A stretch of 64,000 nucleotides of DNA from Agelaius tricolor. Lineage: Eukaryota; Chordata; Aves; Passeriformes; Icteridae. Below are positions 39,601 to 51,525 of the stretch, piece by piece (positions within the stretch are counted from its first letter, which is position 1; each line of letters begins with the position of its first letter). A program made the position numbers and the translations under genes. The notes under the pieces were generated by a model. It worked only from the letters and a program-made list of their open reading frames with translations. It was not told where the DNA came from and made no database searches. Location: contig JALJCS010000009.1 in the NCBI GenBank assembly GCA_023055355.1, positions 45,352,501 through 45,416,500 of the forward strand, written 5' to 3'.

Positions 39601-42600
39601 ATGGGGAATAGGTGCTCTGGCTGACTGGCAAGAAGAAGCTCAAAAGCATCTGAAGATGGGAGTTTTTTATCATTTTTTATCAACTACAGGATGAGAAGGA
39701 TAAAAAGTCCTATTTTGATGACATGTCAGAATAGGACCTAGATTAAAAATGCACTTAAACATTTCTTTTGCTTCAGGTATTAAACAAAGATTAAGACTGT
39801 ATAATTCAAGATAGAAAAACATATTCTATAGATAGCACAAACCCCAAAGATAAAAAATTGTTTGCAAGTCAAGGAGGATATGGCCCTACATGCATCGCAC
39901 CTTTGCATGGCATTTGGTGTGCATTTAATTAAGAACACATTCTGAAGAAGAAGATTACATCAAGGAAATAAGTTTATAGAAATCAGAGATATCTCAAGTC
40001 ATATATTATGGAAGTAAAACCACAGGTATTTTCCTTCCTTTTCTTTTTCTTTTTTAATTTAAAATTTTCTTCAGTTAGTGACATTCACACTGTAACAGCT
40101 CAATGAAGATCTTACACAAAATGTTAGCAAATGCCACTGCACTGCCTGTAGAGAATAAGGGGCTTATTGACATAGCAGCTTCCAGCATAAAATGTCATGA
40201 TTGCAGTATTGACTAACAGCATATCAAAATAAACATTTGAAAGTCAAGGTAATGCTTGAAGACAATCATCCTGAACCACCAGCTCTGCACTTAACAAAAA
40301 AGCCCCATGCCTTCCTCCTGGAGCATTTTAAGATATAAACTAGGAATTCTGTTCAAGTGGTTAAGGCATAACATAAAGACTCTATCAATTTAGCCTTCTG
40401 TCTTAGGCAATTTAGCTCTTGACATTTTTCTCATTATTTTTGCTCTGTATCTTCAGTATGTATCATTCTGTGGGCATGGTAGTAAAGATTTCATTTTACT
40501 TTATCAGAAATACTTGAGAAATTGTCTTGGGAACGGTTTAACAGTGCAGCAATGTACAAAACAATAACTTGCTTCTGCTAGTGATTACTAAAACAGCACT
40601 GAAGTGTTTATAAAAATAAAGGTCATTTAGCAGCAGCGAAATCCACCCTATTTGCCTTATTTGTATTATAGGTGACATACAAAAAAAAACCAAAACCAAG
40701 CCACATTAGAATGACTGTCTGATGTTCTTCTCTCATGAGGGTTTCAAAGTACACTGACGCTCTTGCCTTGTCAGGCTTCCCACTGATACCAGAACTTTAC
40801 CAGGAGTTTTTCAGGAATCAATTTTTCCAACAGAATAAAAATCCTAAACAGGAATAGGAGTCCTAAATCCTATACAGGAATAGAATTTGGCCAAAGTCTT
40901 CCACAGTAATATCTGGGCACATCTTTAGCAGATGATGGGTGTCTGAAATTCCTTCCTGAAGCTAATCCTGGTCTCTCCATCCATTTTATTACTGAAGTAA
41001 AGGGAAATATGGATGGGAATCCAGAATTATTTATCAAGTTTTATTTCTTTAGGTAATGCCAAACAGTTCAATCTATGTTGCACAGATATATGTGACTATT
41101 TTCTATTATTTTTTAGGCTAATGCAATGTGGGGGCTTTTTTAACACCAAAGTCCTAAAATGCATCTATATTAAAAAAACTACTTAGACTCATCAGTTGTT
41201 AACTGTTTTAAATAGTTCTCAACATGTACTTTACTGGATTTAGGAAGAAACAGGAGTAAAAATGTAACTGCTCCACTCAAAGGCTTTAGTTCAGCCCTGA
41301 AGTGCAGCCTTAGCTGCCAGAGAGGGGGGAAGGGAGCATAATGCAGGGTCAGATTTTAAAAAGGGTTCTGGAGGTTTGTGGTGTCATTGCAAGTGAAATC
41401 TCTCTTGCCTCATGCCTCTGACCCTCAGCTTTTCCATTGATCTGCAAACCTGAGACAAGCACAGCTTGCAGCACAAACATTCAGAAGTGAATGAAGACTG
41501 ATCAGTGGACAACATGGGGATGTACCAACCATACGGCATCTGCTGCAGGTGCATTCTCTAGGGAGCTGGGCAGAAAAAAAGCCCAGGATAAAATCGTTTT
41601 TGGAAATGGGATCCACAGTTTTGGAAACTGACTCTGAAAATTTTAAAACTTAATAATTGAACTCTGTGTCTCCAAGTGTGGTGTATAAGCTTTCTTTTTT
41701 TCCTGAGGAGTTCACGCTGTCCTCTAAATAATCAGCTTTTTGTAACTTCTGGGACACTCACAGGTACCTGGATATTGGTGCAGGTTAAATATGGGCAGAT
41801 TTTTATGCAGTCTGAAAGAACAGGAGCTCAGGGCAGCCTCCAGTTCTGTCTCCTGCCTATAAAAACAACATTATTCGAGGTCAAGTAATATAAAATTGCT
41901 CAGCCACTTGTGACAGACTGAAGCTGTCCAGTAGTCTTCATCCTGCTTAAAGCAGAGAATTCTTCTCTTTGCATAGACTGGTCCATAACCCTTTTAAAAG
42001 GACATGAATAACTTTCCACAAAGTAGTAATCTGAAATGGTATCAGACATGCTCTAGAATTGGTGCCACACAAACCCTTTTTTGTAGCCTGGCCTGGCCTT
42101 TGCTTGTTGTGCCCTCTCCATTCCTGCTGCAGCTGACAGTAAATAAACTTCTCAGTTTAGATGCTGAAACACTAGAAACATGCCCTAATTTCCAGAAATC
42201 ATTTGCTTTCTTTTCTGGCAGATGTATTTTGTGGCAGATATAGGCACGTTGAGTTGGGTCAAACAGTCAAGTATGAATTAAATTACTTATTTTTTTCCTT
42301 TCCCTGACATCAATAGCTAACCCAGTTTTAATCTGAATAGAGACATCAGCAATTTTTCAGTTACTACACAGAAGAAACATAAAACGCTAATTCTTTCTTT
42401 TATTTTTTTAAATAAGAGAGGTATGACTTTTTCATTGCCTAAAAGAAGATTCTCTATCAAAGCTACAGTTCTCTTACTGTGAAAGGACACGGAATTTTTT
42501 AGTTGGAATTTAATCTCAACTCAACTTGGATACTTCCTTGTGAAGGATTACAGGAAACAAACCTAATTAGGTAGGAAGTAATAATGAAATAGGAAAGGTA

Positions 42601-43135
42601 GACTCTCAAACCAGAGTAAACAGCATCACAATTTATGCTCCTTTACATCCCTGAAGAAGACAGATATTATAAATCGATATGGCAAGGAGGAAAATTTTTA
42701 AAAAGAGGAATTTTTTTAGCCTATTATAAGTATGTTTTTGTATCTATATGGTACAGTTTCACCTGTTCAGAAACCTGAACTTATAAAAAAAGAAAAATGC
42801 ATTCTGGAAAAGATACTTTCAAACTGTGGACCTTACATTTTTTCCCTCATCTCCTGGAAAAGAGCCTCTGTTGAAGAGTTTCCTGACTTTGCCTCGGTCT
42901 GATGACTTTTAATGCTCAAAGGGAAACTGCAAATCAGCTCCTTGTACAGAGGGTGAAAATTAACCAGCAGCAGTGAGAAAAGCAAACTCTGGCAACATGG
43001 CAATCTGCTGCCTTATGAAAACTAATAAACAAACCTCACACCTGCCATATAATTATTCCTGCAAGCTAAAGATTTTGTCAGCAGGGAGCTGAGGTGCCCA
43101 GAGAAACCCTCTACATCCTCTGATGTCTGCCTGCT
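36666..43135 (-). other. EPHA6: EPHA6 intron, unique sequence
   Basis: About 6.5 kb of AT-rich intron. A 116-codon minus-strand frame (39323-39673) is leucine/serine-rich and has no recognisable domain. A short A-rich stretch lies near 40680-40700. Nothing else is supported. Confidence 0.6.
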
Positions 43136-43378
43136 TTTATCTCCAAGGATGGAGACCCCACATTTCTGGGCAACCTGTGCCTGTGCTTGGTCAGACTCAC
43201 AGCAGAGAAGTGTTTTCTAATGTTCAGGCAGCCCCTCCTGTGTGCTGGTGTGTGCTCATCAACTCTTTTCTTGTCACTGGGCAACACTGAAAAGAGCCTG
43301 GCTCTGTCTTCTTTCCACCCTCCCTTCAGATATTTCCAATCTGCATTTATTTTTCATCCTACAGAACAGCCTCTCTTA
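43136..43378 (-). mobile_element. CR1 LINE fragment (internal 3' region)
   Basis: In order on the plus strand are CTCCAAGGATGGAGACCCCA, TTTCTGGGCAACCTGTGCCT, GTGCTTGGTCAGACTCACAG, AAGTGTTTTCTAATGTTCAG, TTGTCACTGGGCAACACTGA and AAAGAGCCTGGCTCTGTCTT. These match successive segments of avian CR1 in reverse complement, upstream of the terminal 3' end. About 240 bp is kept. The last ~30 bp is more diverged, so the right boundary is approximate. Confidence 0.88.
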
Positions 43379-44835
43379 ACTTAGCAAATGCAGATAACAA
43401 TTTGAGCATCATTATAGCACATCCTGAGGAAAACACACTAGTAAATGAGAGCCAGAATGAGTTCTGATGACTCATTTGGCCCCCTACTACATTTCCCCAA
43501 TGTATTTTTAAAGCCTCACATTTTAACTCACAAAAAAGAAGTTTGAATGCCAATACTATTAAACTTGAAAGAATTTTGCCTATAAGTGATCTGTTTAATT
43601 AATACGAATAGAAAAGCAGCAGAGACACAGATTTTGAACTAAATTACTAATAAATGAGAAGTACAGGTTAACTGGAAAGTAAACACTGGGAGACCAAAAT
43701 TCTATCTCCATTACAAGTTGCTGCTCAATTAACTCCATCAGTATTGCCCATGTAAAACAGAACTAAACTGACTGGTGTGCAATTCCAAAGCAAGATACCA
43801 CTTCCTTTCTTTCCTCCCACCCACAAACATGTGCTGTAAGGGAAAAGATTAAATTAATTGCACAATTGAACAGGATGTCTATGATCTATTCATTGAGCTT
43901 GCAGTGTTAAATACACGTGGGCTTAATTTATATTTTATTCTGAGTAACTCAGTGGTGCTGATCACAAAACATATTTATTTCCTTGAATTGTCAACAGAAA
44001 TTAAATCTCATGCAGTGCTGGATCACTAAATGAATGTGAAACTGGATCAGTATAACTTAGTGCGCCCTTTCACAGGAAGATAAAAGTGAAACCTTTTTCT
44101 TCACTTGTAACATTGCTAAGAAGGTATCTGTCTAGGTCACCTCACAGGAATGATTACTAAAGAATTAGCCCCTTAACTCCCTGTGGGGTTATTCTACCTC
44201 AGAAATTTTTTTTCCTTTGAAAAATTAATCAGAAAATGCAAAAAATATTTCACTATAATGCTTGTATAAGGTCAGTTACTGTAGAATAATTTATTTTGCA
44301 AAAGCTATTCAGATAATTTCCAAACATAGACAAGCTACTGCATGCTCTTCCCTTTAGGAGGACAAGGACACATCTTGCTTATCTCCCAAACCTTCCTGAG
44401 TCACCCACAAGAGGAAAGCTGAAGAACCTTGTGCCTGAGGAACCCTCACAGCAATTGATGGAGTAATTGCTGTGGGTCTCCCTGGAATGTTGGGTTTCAG
44501 GGGCTTTAGAATGTGCTATTTTCTCAGAGATCAAAAGGTGACACCAAGACAAATATTTACTCAGTTTTAAGGAAAAGGTGCCAGCTGTGTTGTGTTGGCC
44601 CTTTATTCCCTATCAGCTCTGTTCTGGGTTTTATTTTTAATTTATAGCCAGGGTTGGGTACAACCTCCACAGCAGATGTTTATTTTGAATATTTATGTAA
44701 CTTGCATCATGTGAGGGAGGAAAGGAAAGAAGTTGCCTCGTAAGCCCTTGCAGGGAGCTGCTTTTTGTCTAGTCACTTTCTTTCCTTCCTGTGAACTGCT
44801 CATTTGTTGCTATACCTGAGAAGGCTTTGTCAGCC

Positions 44836-44921
44836 CGGAGAGTTTCCCGTGATGCCAACTCTCTGAAGTGCGTCATTATCCGCGGCCGTGCCTCGCCAGG
44901 AAGGAGCTCGTTTGCTGCACG
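44836..44921. promoter_or_regulatory. CpG cluster, candidate intronic regulatory element
   Basis: Nine CpG dinucleotides fall within 86 bp (at 44836, 44848, 44871, 44881, 44883, 44887, 44894, 44909 and 44920), including the CCGCGGCCG core at 44880-44888. Flanking intron has almost none for hundreds of bases. An E-box CACGTG lies at 44918-44923. The cluster is too short for a formal CpG island and no initiator, TATA box or first exon is evident. It could be an enhancer, an unannotated minor promoter or a GC-rich insertion. Function is inferred only from composition. Confidence 0.4.
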
Positions 44922-47900
44922 TGAACTGGCAGCTTCCTTCACATGTTCTGCACTATTCCTCACTGCTCTGACAGCTCAAAGACAGCATGCAGTCCCTCAA
45001 CTCTGATCATGCCCTGACACTTCACCAGATCTGGGAGCAACAAGGAGCAGAGCCCAGCACTGATTATTTAGTTGGCCAGATGAGACATCAAAAGGATTTC
45101 AGCACAGGAGAGACACCAGCTGCGGTCTTGGCAAACAAAGGGAGATTTTCCCAGCCTTAGATCCTCTGCAAAGATTATAAACACTCAGATCTGAAATTTA
45201 GGACAATTTGAGCCTAAATGGCAGGAGAGAACATGCTGCTTTCAGTATTTACAAAGCTACAGGTTGCTGCTGCTATTTTTCTCTTGTTGGAGCAGAGCCT
45301 CTTCCTTACCTGGTAAAGAGGAGCATGGAAATTTGTAACACACAGACACAGAGCTACACTCAGTATTTAAACAAGTAATGTTTGGCTTGAATCACAGATT
45401 TCCTTGAGCTGAGTCTAAATGAACATGTGCATGAAATTTAATGGATATATTTAATATTTAAAGAGTCATGATTTCTGGACTAATGATTGTGTAATACTAT
45501 TAGCATCCCATTGCGTGAGGCTTTCAATTCATATAATTAGAAGATTACTCTAGCAAAAACTTAAAGAAGAAATGCATTCATATAAAAACAACTAAAATAA
45601 AATTACAAATCTGGTTAAGTTTATACATCTTACCTCAGCACTTTTGCAAAATTTACATGGTTTAGACACATCTTCATAATACTGGAAAATCAAACTCAGG
45701 AAGTTTTCCCAGCAGGGGCTAAATGACACAAAACCTCTCACCAACAAAATGCATCCCTCTTTTTTCTCATAATTTTCAATCTACAGAAGTCCTCTACCAT
45801 CTTCCCTTACCTTCCTCCCACTTTTTCACCATTTAATATTAAAATGATTCACATAATTTTGATTTTTTTTCCCAAAACCAGTAATGCTCCATTCATGACA
45901 CATGTACACTCTTGCATAATTGTAACATCACAGAAATATAAGAGGCAGAGGAAAAACCCTACTAGCTGAAGATTGCTCTGAGAGGGACAATGTCAGCCTA
46001 CATTATCTCTTGGGTTTCTTAGGACTGCTACAGCAGATCTATCAGCACAGCCTGGAAATTGTAGCAGCATCCTCTGTGCTCACAGACCCCCCATGACAAT
46101 GTCCTGTGATGGACAAGGTGAGGGCTTCAGAACTCTCATTCCACATCCTGTGCCAATGCTCCATATTTCTGTGCATCTCATAGATTTTTAAAATCCCTAT
46201 TTCCTATCTTTCTGAAAGGATACAACAATCATCAGTCACACAGAGAGAAAGGAAAAGGGGAACAAAATGAGATCTCTCCAAACTCTCTAAGACTACAGAC
46301 TTCCTGATTTTGCTCTACAATGAAATGTCAGTGTGGTACTGATTCCCCACAGCTCTTCAGCTGCTGAGGCAAAAGAGCTCTGAAGAGTCATGTGGTCCCA
46401 GAATAAAGTCAGGCCTTTGGTAATATCCTCCAGTTTTAGTCACTAGACCATACTGTGTTAATGCTATTTTCCTGCTGTTGTATTTTCAGTGCTTTGATGC
46501 AATACCTGTTCCATGGGATGTTCACAAACACATTTACCAAACTGAGGTCTCTGGAATTCAGGCTTCGCTCTTGGTGGTGAACATCAACACCTCCTATTCT
46601 GTCAGTAAGGTTTTTATTCACTAAATGAACCCAAAGTGTTTCACTTCATGCCTCCTTTCAGCCCTTTGGACACACAGCTGAAATGCTGATTTACTCATGA
46701 GGCTGGACCAACATCCTCTAATCCTCAGAGGAAATCTACTATTGACCAAGAATGGCAGGGGAACTGGTGAGGAAAGCTCATTTTCACTTCACTAAAGTAC
46801 TCAGAATTATTTTTTTTGCAGGTAGAGTTAATTTCTATGCAAATTAAGTGGAATATGCAAAACTATTCATAATGAAACTGAATAAGGCACCAGGAACTTA
46901 TTAATAGATCTGTAGTTCTGTGAAAGCCTTTATCTTTCTTGTCAAAGTTTAAGTGGTCCAGCACACTGGAAGCCTTCAGAAAAATGCTCTGTTGACAGAG
47001 TTCTTTACGTTCCCTCTAAACAGCCACGTGGCAATGATTTGGGGGTTTCTCTGCTGTTCAACCCTCTGTTTTTATGCCTCTTCTAGATGGCTCTTTCCTG
47101 CCAGACTACCCCAAGGTTCTCACTACTTGAAAAGAAGATTCTCAATAATTGTATTTTCATTTGCCACTTTCTAGCCTCAGACAATTTTGAATAATTTTTC
47201 ACAGCAGACCTCTTTGTGGTGATGACATATACATTACATTTTTTTCTGTTCAAATGAAGAAAATTACTCTTCCCCTCACTGCAGTGGGAATTTCACTGCT
47301 TTAGGAGTCCATCCAGCTTAGAGGATAGGACTTGCTTAGAAAGCCTTCTAACTGCATTTTTAAACATCAAAATAAATTGTTCTCCTAAACCAATTTCAAA
47401 TTATTCTGTTTCTAGCCAATGCTCACAGATATAAAGGTCAGGGATAATTGCTTCAAAACTCCATGAATTTGTCCAGATTTTATATGGACTATGTATTGCT
47501 TAAAAGATGACTATTGTATCACATTTTATAATGAACTGTGAGACAGAACTTCATTCTTTGCAGAATCTGAAATACAAAGTTTTTGATCTGACAGAAACAT
47601 GATTTTTTGAACTGGGTTTTTCTCCACTGATCTTACTTAGAGTTCACCAGAGGGAACAGTACAGTTCCACTGCTTTAAAATCAATTTAGTTTAATTTAAA
47701 ATCTGCTAGGAATGATGAGATGTTTTCATAAAAATAACTCAGTAGTGATATTTTAATCTTTTGTTCTGCTTTCAGTACTTATGACTATGTTAAAATGAAC
47801 ACCCATTTGCAAGACAGGTGCCACTTTAATAATGGCACAAAATTATGGAATAAAATTGCATAAAAATTCTAAAGAACATGAAAATATATGCACCAACTTC

Positions 47901-47949
47901 TGAGCTATTTTAAAAATTGCTTGGTCTTAATGAATTTATTCTCCTGCCT

Positions 47950-48190
47950 AAGTCAGCACAGGCAGTGGCAGAAAAAGATGGGCTTAATGCCACTGAGGTG
48001 GTTCAGGGCAGGATGTTTGTCCCCCCAGAAGAGCTGGGAGCAATCACAGAAGCTGTTCAGGCTTGGCACAGACTCAAATACCCTGTGCCTGCTCAGTGTG
48101 GCTGCCTGGCAAGGAGCAATGTGGTCACAGGGCTTCCAGGACAAAGCACCTTAATAAAAAGGAGAGTCCCAGAGGACTTGCTCTGTTTAT
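47950..48190 (+). other. GC-rich, coding-looking island of unknown origin
   Basis: About 240 bp is clearly richer in G+C than the intron on both sides. One plus-strand frame is open throughout and ends at a TAG at 48190-48192. Its translation has ordinary globular-protein composition, with blocks such as LNATEVVQGRMFVPPEELGA and ITEAVQAWHRLKYPVPAQCG. A second plus-strand frame is also open over most of the stretch, which weakens the coding case. An acceptor-like CTCCTGCCTAAGTCAG precedes it and an AATAAA lies at about 48152-48157. I recognise no domain. It may be a processed pseudogene piece, part of an unrecognised transposable element, or chance. Confidence 0.3.
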
Positions 48191-49392
48191 AGCATACTGC
48201 AACAAAATGGAGAACAGGAACGAGAGGAATCAGCCATTCTATATTTATATTTAACAGAGATATGCCACCTCTGTTGGTAACTTAAGTTATAAACCCTACA
48301 GTAAAGTCACCCAAAATATCACTTTTAGGTTATTAGTAAGTTTGTTACTAAATAAATTCTGCTTTGGTAATACAAACAGAAGATCCTCTGAACCACTTAG
48401 TACCCTGCTCCATGCTATCACTCTTTTAAAAAAAGTCTATTTATTTAGCAATTCTCAGCATGAGTTTGCTTGAACAAAAGCTGCACACATGGACAGCTTG
48501 GAGAAATGTGCAGGACTTTGCAGAGCCTTTATCAGGTATCTGTAACATTTTTTTAAAGGATGGCATATTAGTTAGGCTGTTCCTTGAGGAGATACTGAGT
48601 CTTATTCATTGTTGAAATGTATCTTCTCTAAGTACTTGCATTCATACAGTATGAGGGATAAAAGATATCAGTTCAGAATAGCAGTATTTCCCTTCTCTTT
48701 GCAAAACTGAGCACATCCACACAAGATGAAAAGTAGCAAAGGATCACACACAAATTTCCATGTGTTTTATTGCTACTTTTCCTTCTGGCTGAAACCAAGT
48801 GCAGCTGTAAGCACAGAACTTGAATCATTCTCTCTCAGCTGAGCATATCCAGCAGTAGCATTAGAGATAGATTAAACTATCCAAAATGACATTTTGAGCA
48901 GTATGACTCCATCTTATACCCAGAAATAAGTGGTTGCATTGAAGCTGTTTCAAGAGTACGTATCCCTGTCTTAACATTGTATTCTGCCTTTAGCACTAAG
49001 CAATTTACAGTTAAAAACTTTTTAATTCTGTCACTTAGAGAGCTGATAGGTCATGAAAACTTCTGCTGTCTCATCTAAGCTTAAACAACCAAATGTGCTA
49101 ATTCTGATAATGGTGGTATACTGCATTAATCACAGATGTGGCTTTTTTTCTGACAATCCTTTCTGATGAGATGCTGAAATAGGGTTTTCACCTTTTCTCT
49201 TCTCTTCCCACTTTCCCTTCATGCCTACAGCAATACCCCTCTGGCTATCCTCGTTTCACATGAGCCAGTAAGGATCTGCATAAGATATCTCTATAACAAA
49301 GTCAGATACTGAAGGAATGTTTTTCTGATTGCTCAGTAGTTACTACTCTCTAATCAGTACTCCATCAATGCTAAAGTTTCTGTGTGCTGTTT

Positions 49393-49529
49393 ATCACAGA
49401 ATATTCTGAGCTGGGAGGGACCCACAAGAAACATCAAGTCCAACTTCTAAATAAATCACCCATACAAGGATCAATTCCATGACCTTGGTGCTATTGGCAT
49501 CATGCTCTCACCAAATGAGCTACATAAAT
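49393..49529 (-). mobile_element. TguSINE1-like SINE (tRNA-Ile head, CR1 tail)
   Basis: Read on the minus strand, the first ~72 bp (49529 to 49456) resembles tRNA-Ile. It has an A-box-like TAGCTCATTTGG, the segment GAGCATGATGCCAATAGCAC with the anticodon triplet AAT intact (49493-49495), and a decayed B-box GGAATTGATCC. The remaining ~63 bp (49455 to 49393) is a CR1 3' tail containing GTGGGTCCCTCCCAGCTCAG and ending AATATTCTGTGAT. This head-tail combination is the structure published for TguSINE1, a passerine SINE mobilised by CR1. The tRNA part carries several substitutions, so this copy is old and surely inactive. Confidence 0.85.
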
Positions 49530-51503
49530 ATATATATACATTTAGGTATATTAAAAGAGATAGATAAATATCTTAGATATATAAAAAGCTGCTGATCACC
49601 AGGGCTGTTCAGTTCACATAAATATTTGCCATTAGTACTACTCAAAATGAATTTGAGAATGTGTGTTATTTCCATTTTCCCTCTTTAATTATCCTGTATT
49701 TTCTAAAAGCAGTGGCGTGTATTTTCTACCTGGACCCTTCTGCATGAACTTTGACTTATTTTAGGATCTTTTCCATGAGACCCCTGTTGTTCAGTGCCAT
49801 CCTCAGGACTGAGAGCCAACCTGTGTTGTCTGCTTGTCTCATTTGTGTGTGTACCATACTCAGTGGTTCAGACTGAATGAGCACACAGAAGGGACCCAAA
49901 CCTTTTCTATCCAGGCACAGTCTTAAAAATCTTAATTCCTCTGGCAATCTGCCCAATGTCCTTCTCCACCCTACAGTTTTCTCAGCTTCTGGTTTTCTAA
50001 CTCTATTTTCTAATGGTGCATGTGAGATCGATACACTCTCATGAGCTGGATTATGACAAATTAAGCTCTGAATTGCTGAAATATTCATATGGAAAATGAT
50101 GCCTTCTTGCTCATGAAAAGCAGTAAACAAATGAGCCTGTAATACCTCATAGTGTTGTCACATTCCCATGTCTGTAAAGACCATCAGTTGCACTAACAAT
50201 TGCAATCTTTGCACTATTAGGTTTCCTTTATTAGCTATCATTTTAATTGAGAAGACGTTTTCATAAATCCCTTTATTATTTCTCAAAGACGATGGAGGCA
50301 GAAATAGCAACCTGCGGAATATTCCCCCTTCTCCACGGGGCAGTATGTACTATTGTTCATTTCAGTTTTCTATTAGCTTCACTTTCTACACAAAAAAACA
50401 TGGCCTCAAAGGCCTGAAGCTCAAAATGCTCCCCCAACCTGATAGCATCTTAATGTGCTCTTGTAATGGGTTCTGGAACAGGTGGCTAATAAATTAACCA
50501 GAGGTATGCAATCTATTATTGACTGGCATCATTCCAACCACACAGCTCTCAAATGGCAGCTTGTTTCATGTAAATTTTATTGTACTGAAGGTTCCATTTG
50601 TTACCAAGAGGCTTCCTTACAGATGGAAAGAAAATGCAAATAATATTTTCTACCTTACATAGGATAATGCTTAAAAAAAAGCAAGCAAGCAAGCATGATT
50701 TTCCTCTAGGCCTTAACATCCTACTCTAGGATGTTAACTAGCAAAGCAAATATGTTAAAAACATAGCAGCTTGGTAACAGAACAGATAAAAATAATATAT
50801 AAAGAGTTGTTTGGTCCTTTTTCACACTACCAAACAGAGTAACTCTGAAGCTGATTATGAAGCTCTGCACTAGCAGACCTCCGAACACACAAATTTACCT
50901 TAATTTTGCAATGGAATACCGTATAGATAATTGAGTAAATTTTAATTTCCCTCTTATACTGAATCAAATGGTCTCAGAGATTTCTGATCTCTCATCACCC
51001 ACTGATATCCATCCCTAAACAAGTAAAGCAAAGGCTTTTCTGCTAAGTCTCTGATTTCCTTCCTTCCAGCTGGCTACTTATTTCCTCCTGGGTATGAAGC
51101 AATGAGAAGAATACTCTTAGGGGAGTTATTCTGGAAGGAGAGTTTGTTATTCATGAAAGACTGGCATAATCTCTCTCCCTCCTATTCCTACATCACCCTG
51201 CAGGATATTTTCTTGCATAAATTCCTGCAGGACTGGAGGTGGGGCATGGGACAAGCCACATAAGCTGTGTGTGTCCACATTGTGCACAAGAGCTGAAACA
51301 CAGAGTTTGAACCTGATATATAAAGTTTAAAAGGACTGTAGGGCACTAAGAAAAACTGTGTATTTTCATAAGTAGAAGAGATTTGAGTCCTCCCTTGAAA
51401 GTGATTTAATTTGGTCTGGAGAGAAAATGAATTAGAAATTAGTATTTCAAGCATGCATTGTATTACTTATGGATATTTGGAACGGGTGGCTTTACATGCT
51501 CTG

Positions 51504-51525
51504 ATTGACATATACATATGTCAAT
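51504..51525. repeat. Perfect short inverted repeat
   Basis: ATTGACATAT and its exact reverse complement ATATGTCAAT are separated by two bases, giving a 22-bp near-perfect palindrome. It could extrude as a small hairpin or bind a dimeric protein. AT-rich palindromes of this size can also arise by chance. Confidence 0.85.

Larger units (their letters stand above)
43379..49392 (-). other. EPHA6: EPHA6 intron with a CpG cluster and a GC-rich island
   Basis: Mostly AT-rich intron. Two distinct islands stand out and are annotated separately: the CpG cluster at 44836-44921 and the GC-rich island at about 47950-48190. The remainder shows nothing beyond short chance open frames. Confidence 0.6.

Noticed and set aside
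39323..39673. 116-codon hydrophobic minus-strand frame
   Set aside because: The leucine/serine/phenylalanine-rich composition is what antisense reading of A/G-rich DNA gives. No topology or family was recognised.
49456..49529. A functional tRNA-Ile gene
   Set aside because: The acceptor stem and A/B boxes are mutated, position 33 is not T, and the sequence runs straight into a CR1 tail, so it is a SINE head.
49756..50130. 124-codon minus-strand frame in the same sense as EPHA6
   Set aside because: It does not resemble any Eph exon or other recognised protein and lacks convincing flanking splice sites. Its length fits chance expectation.
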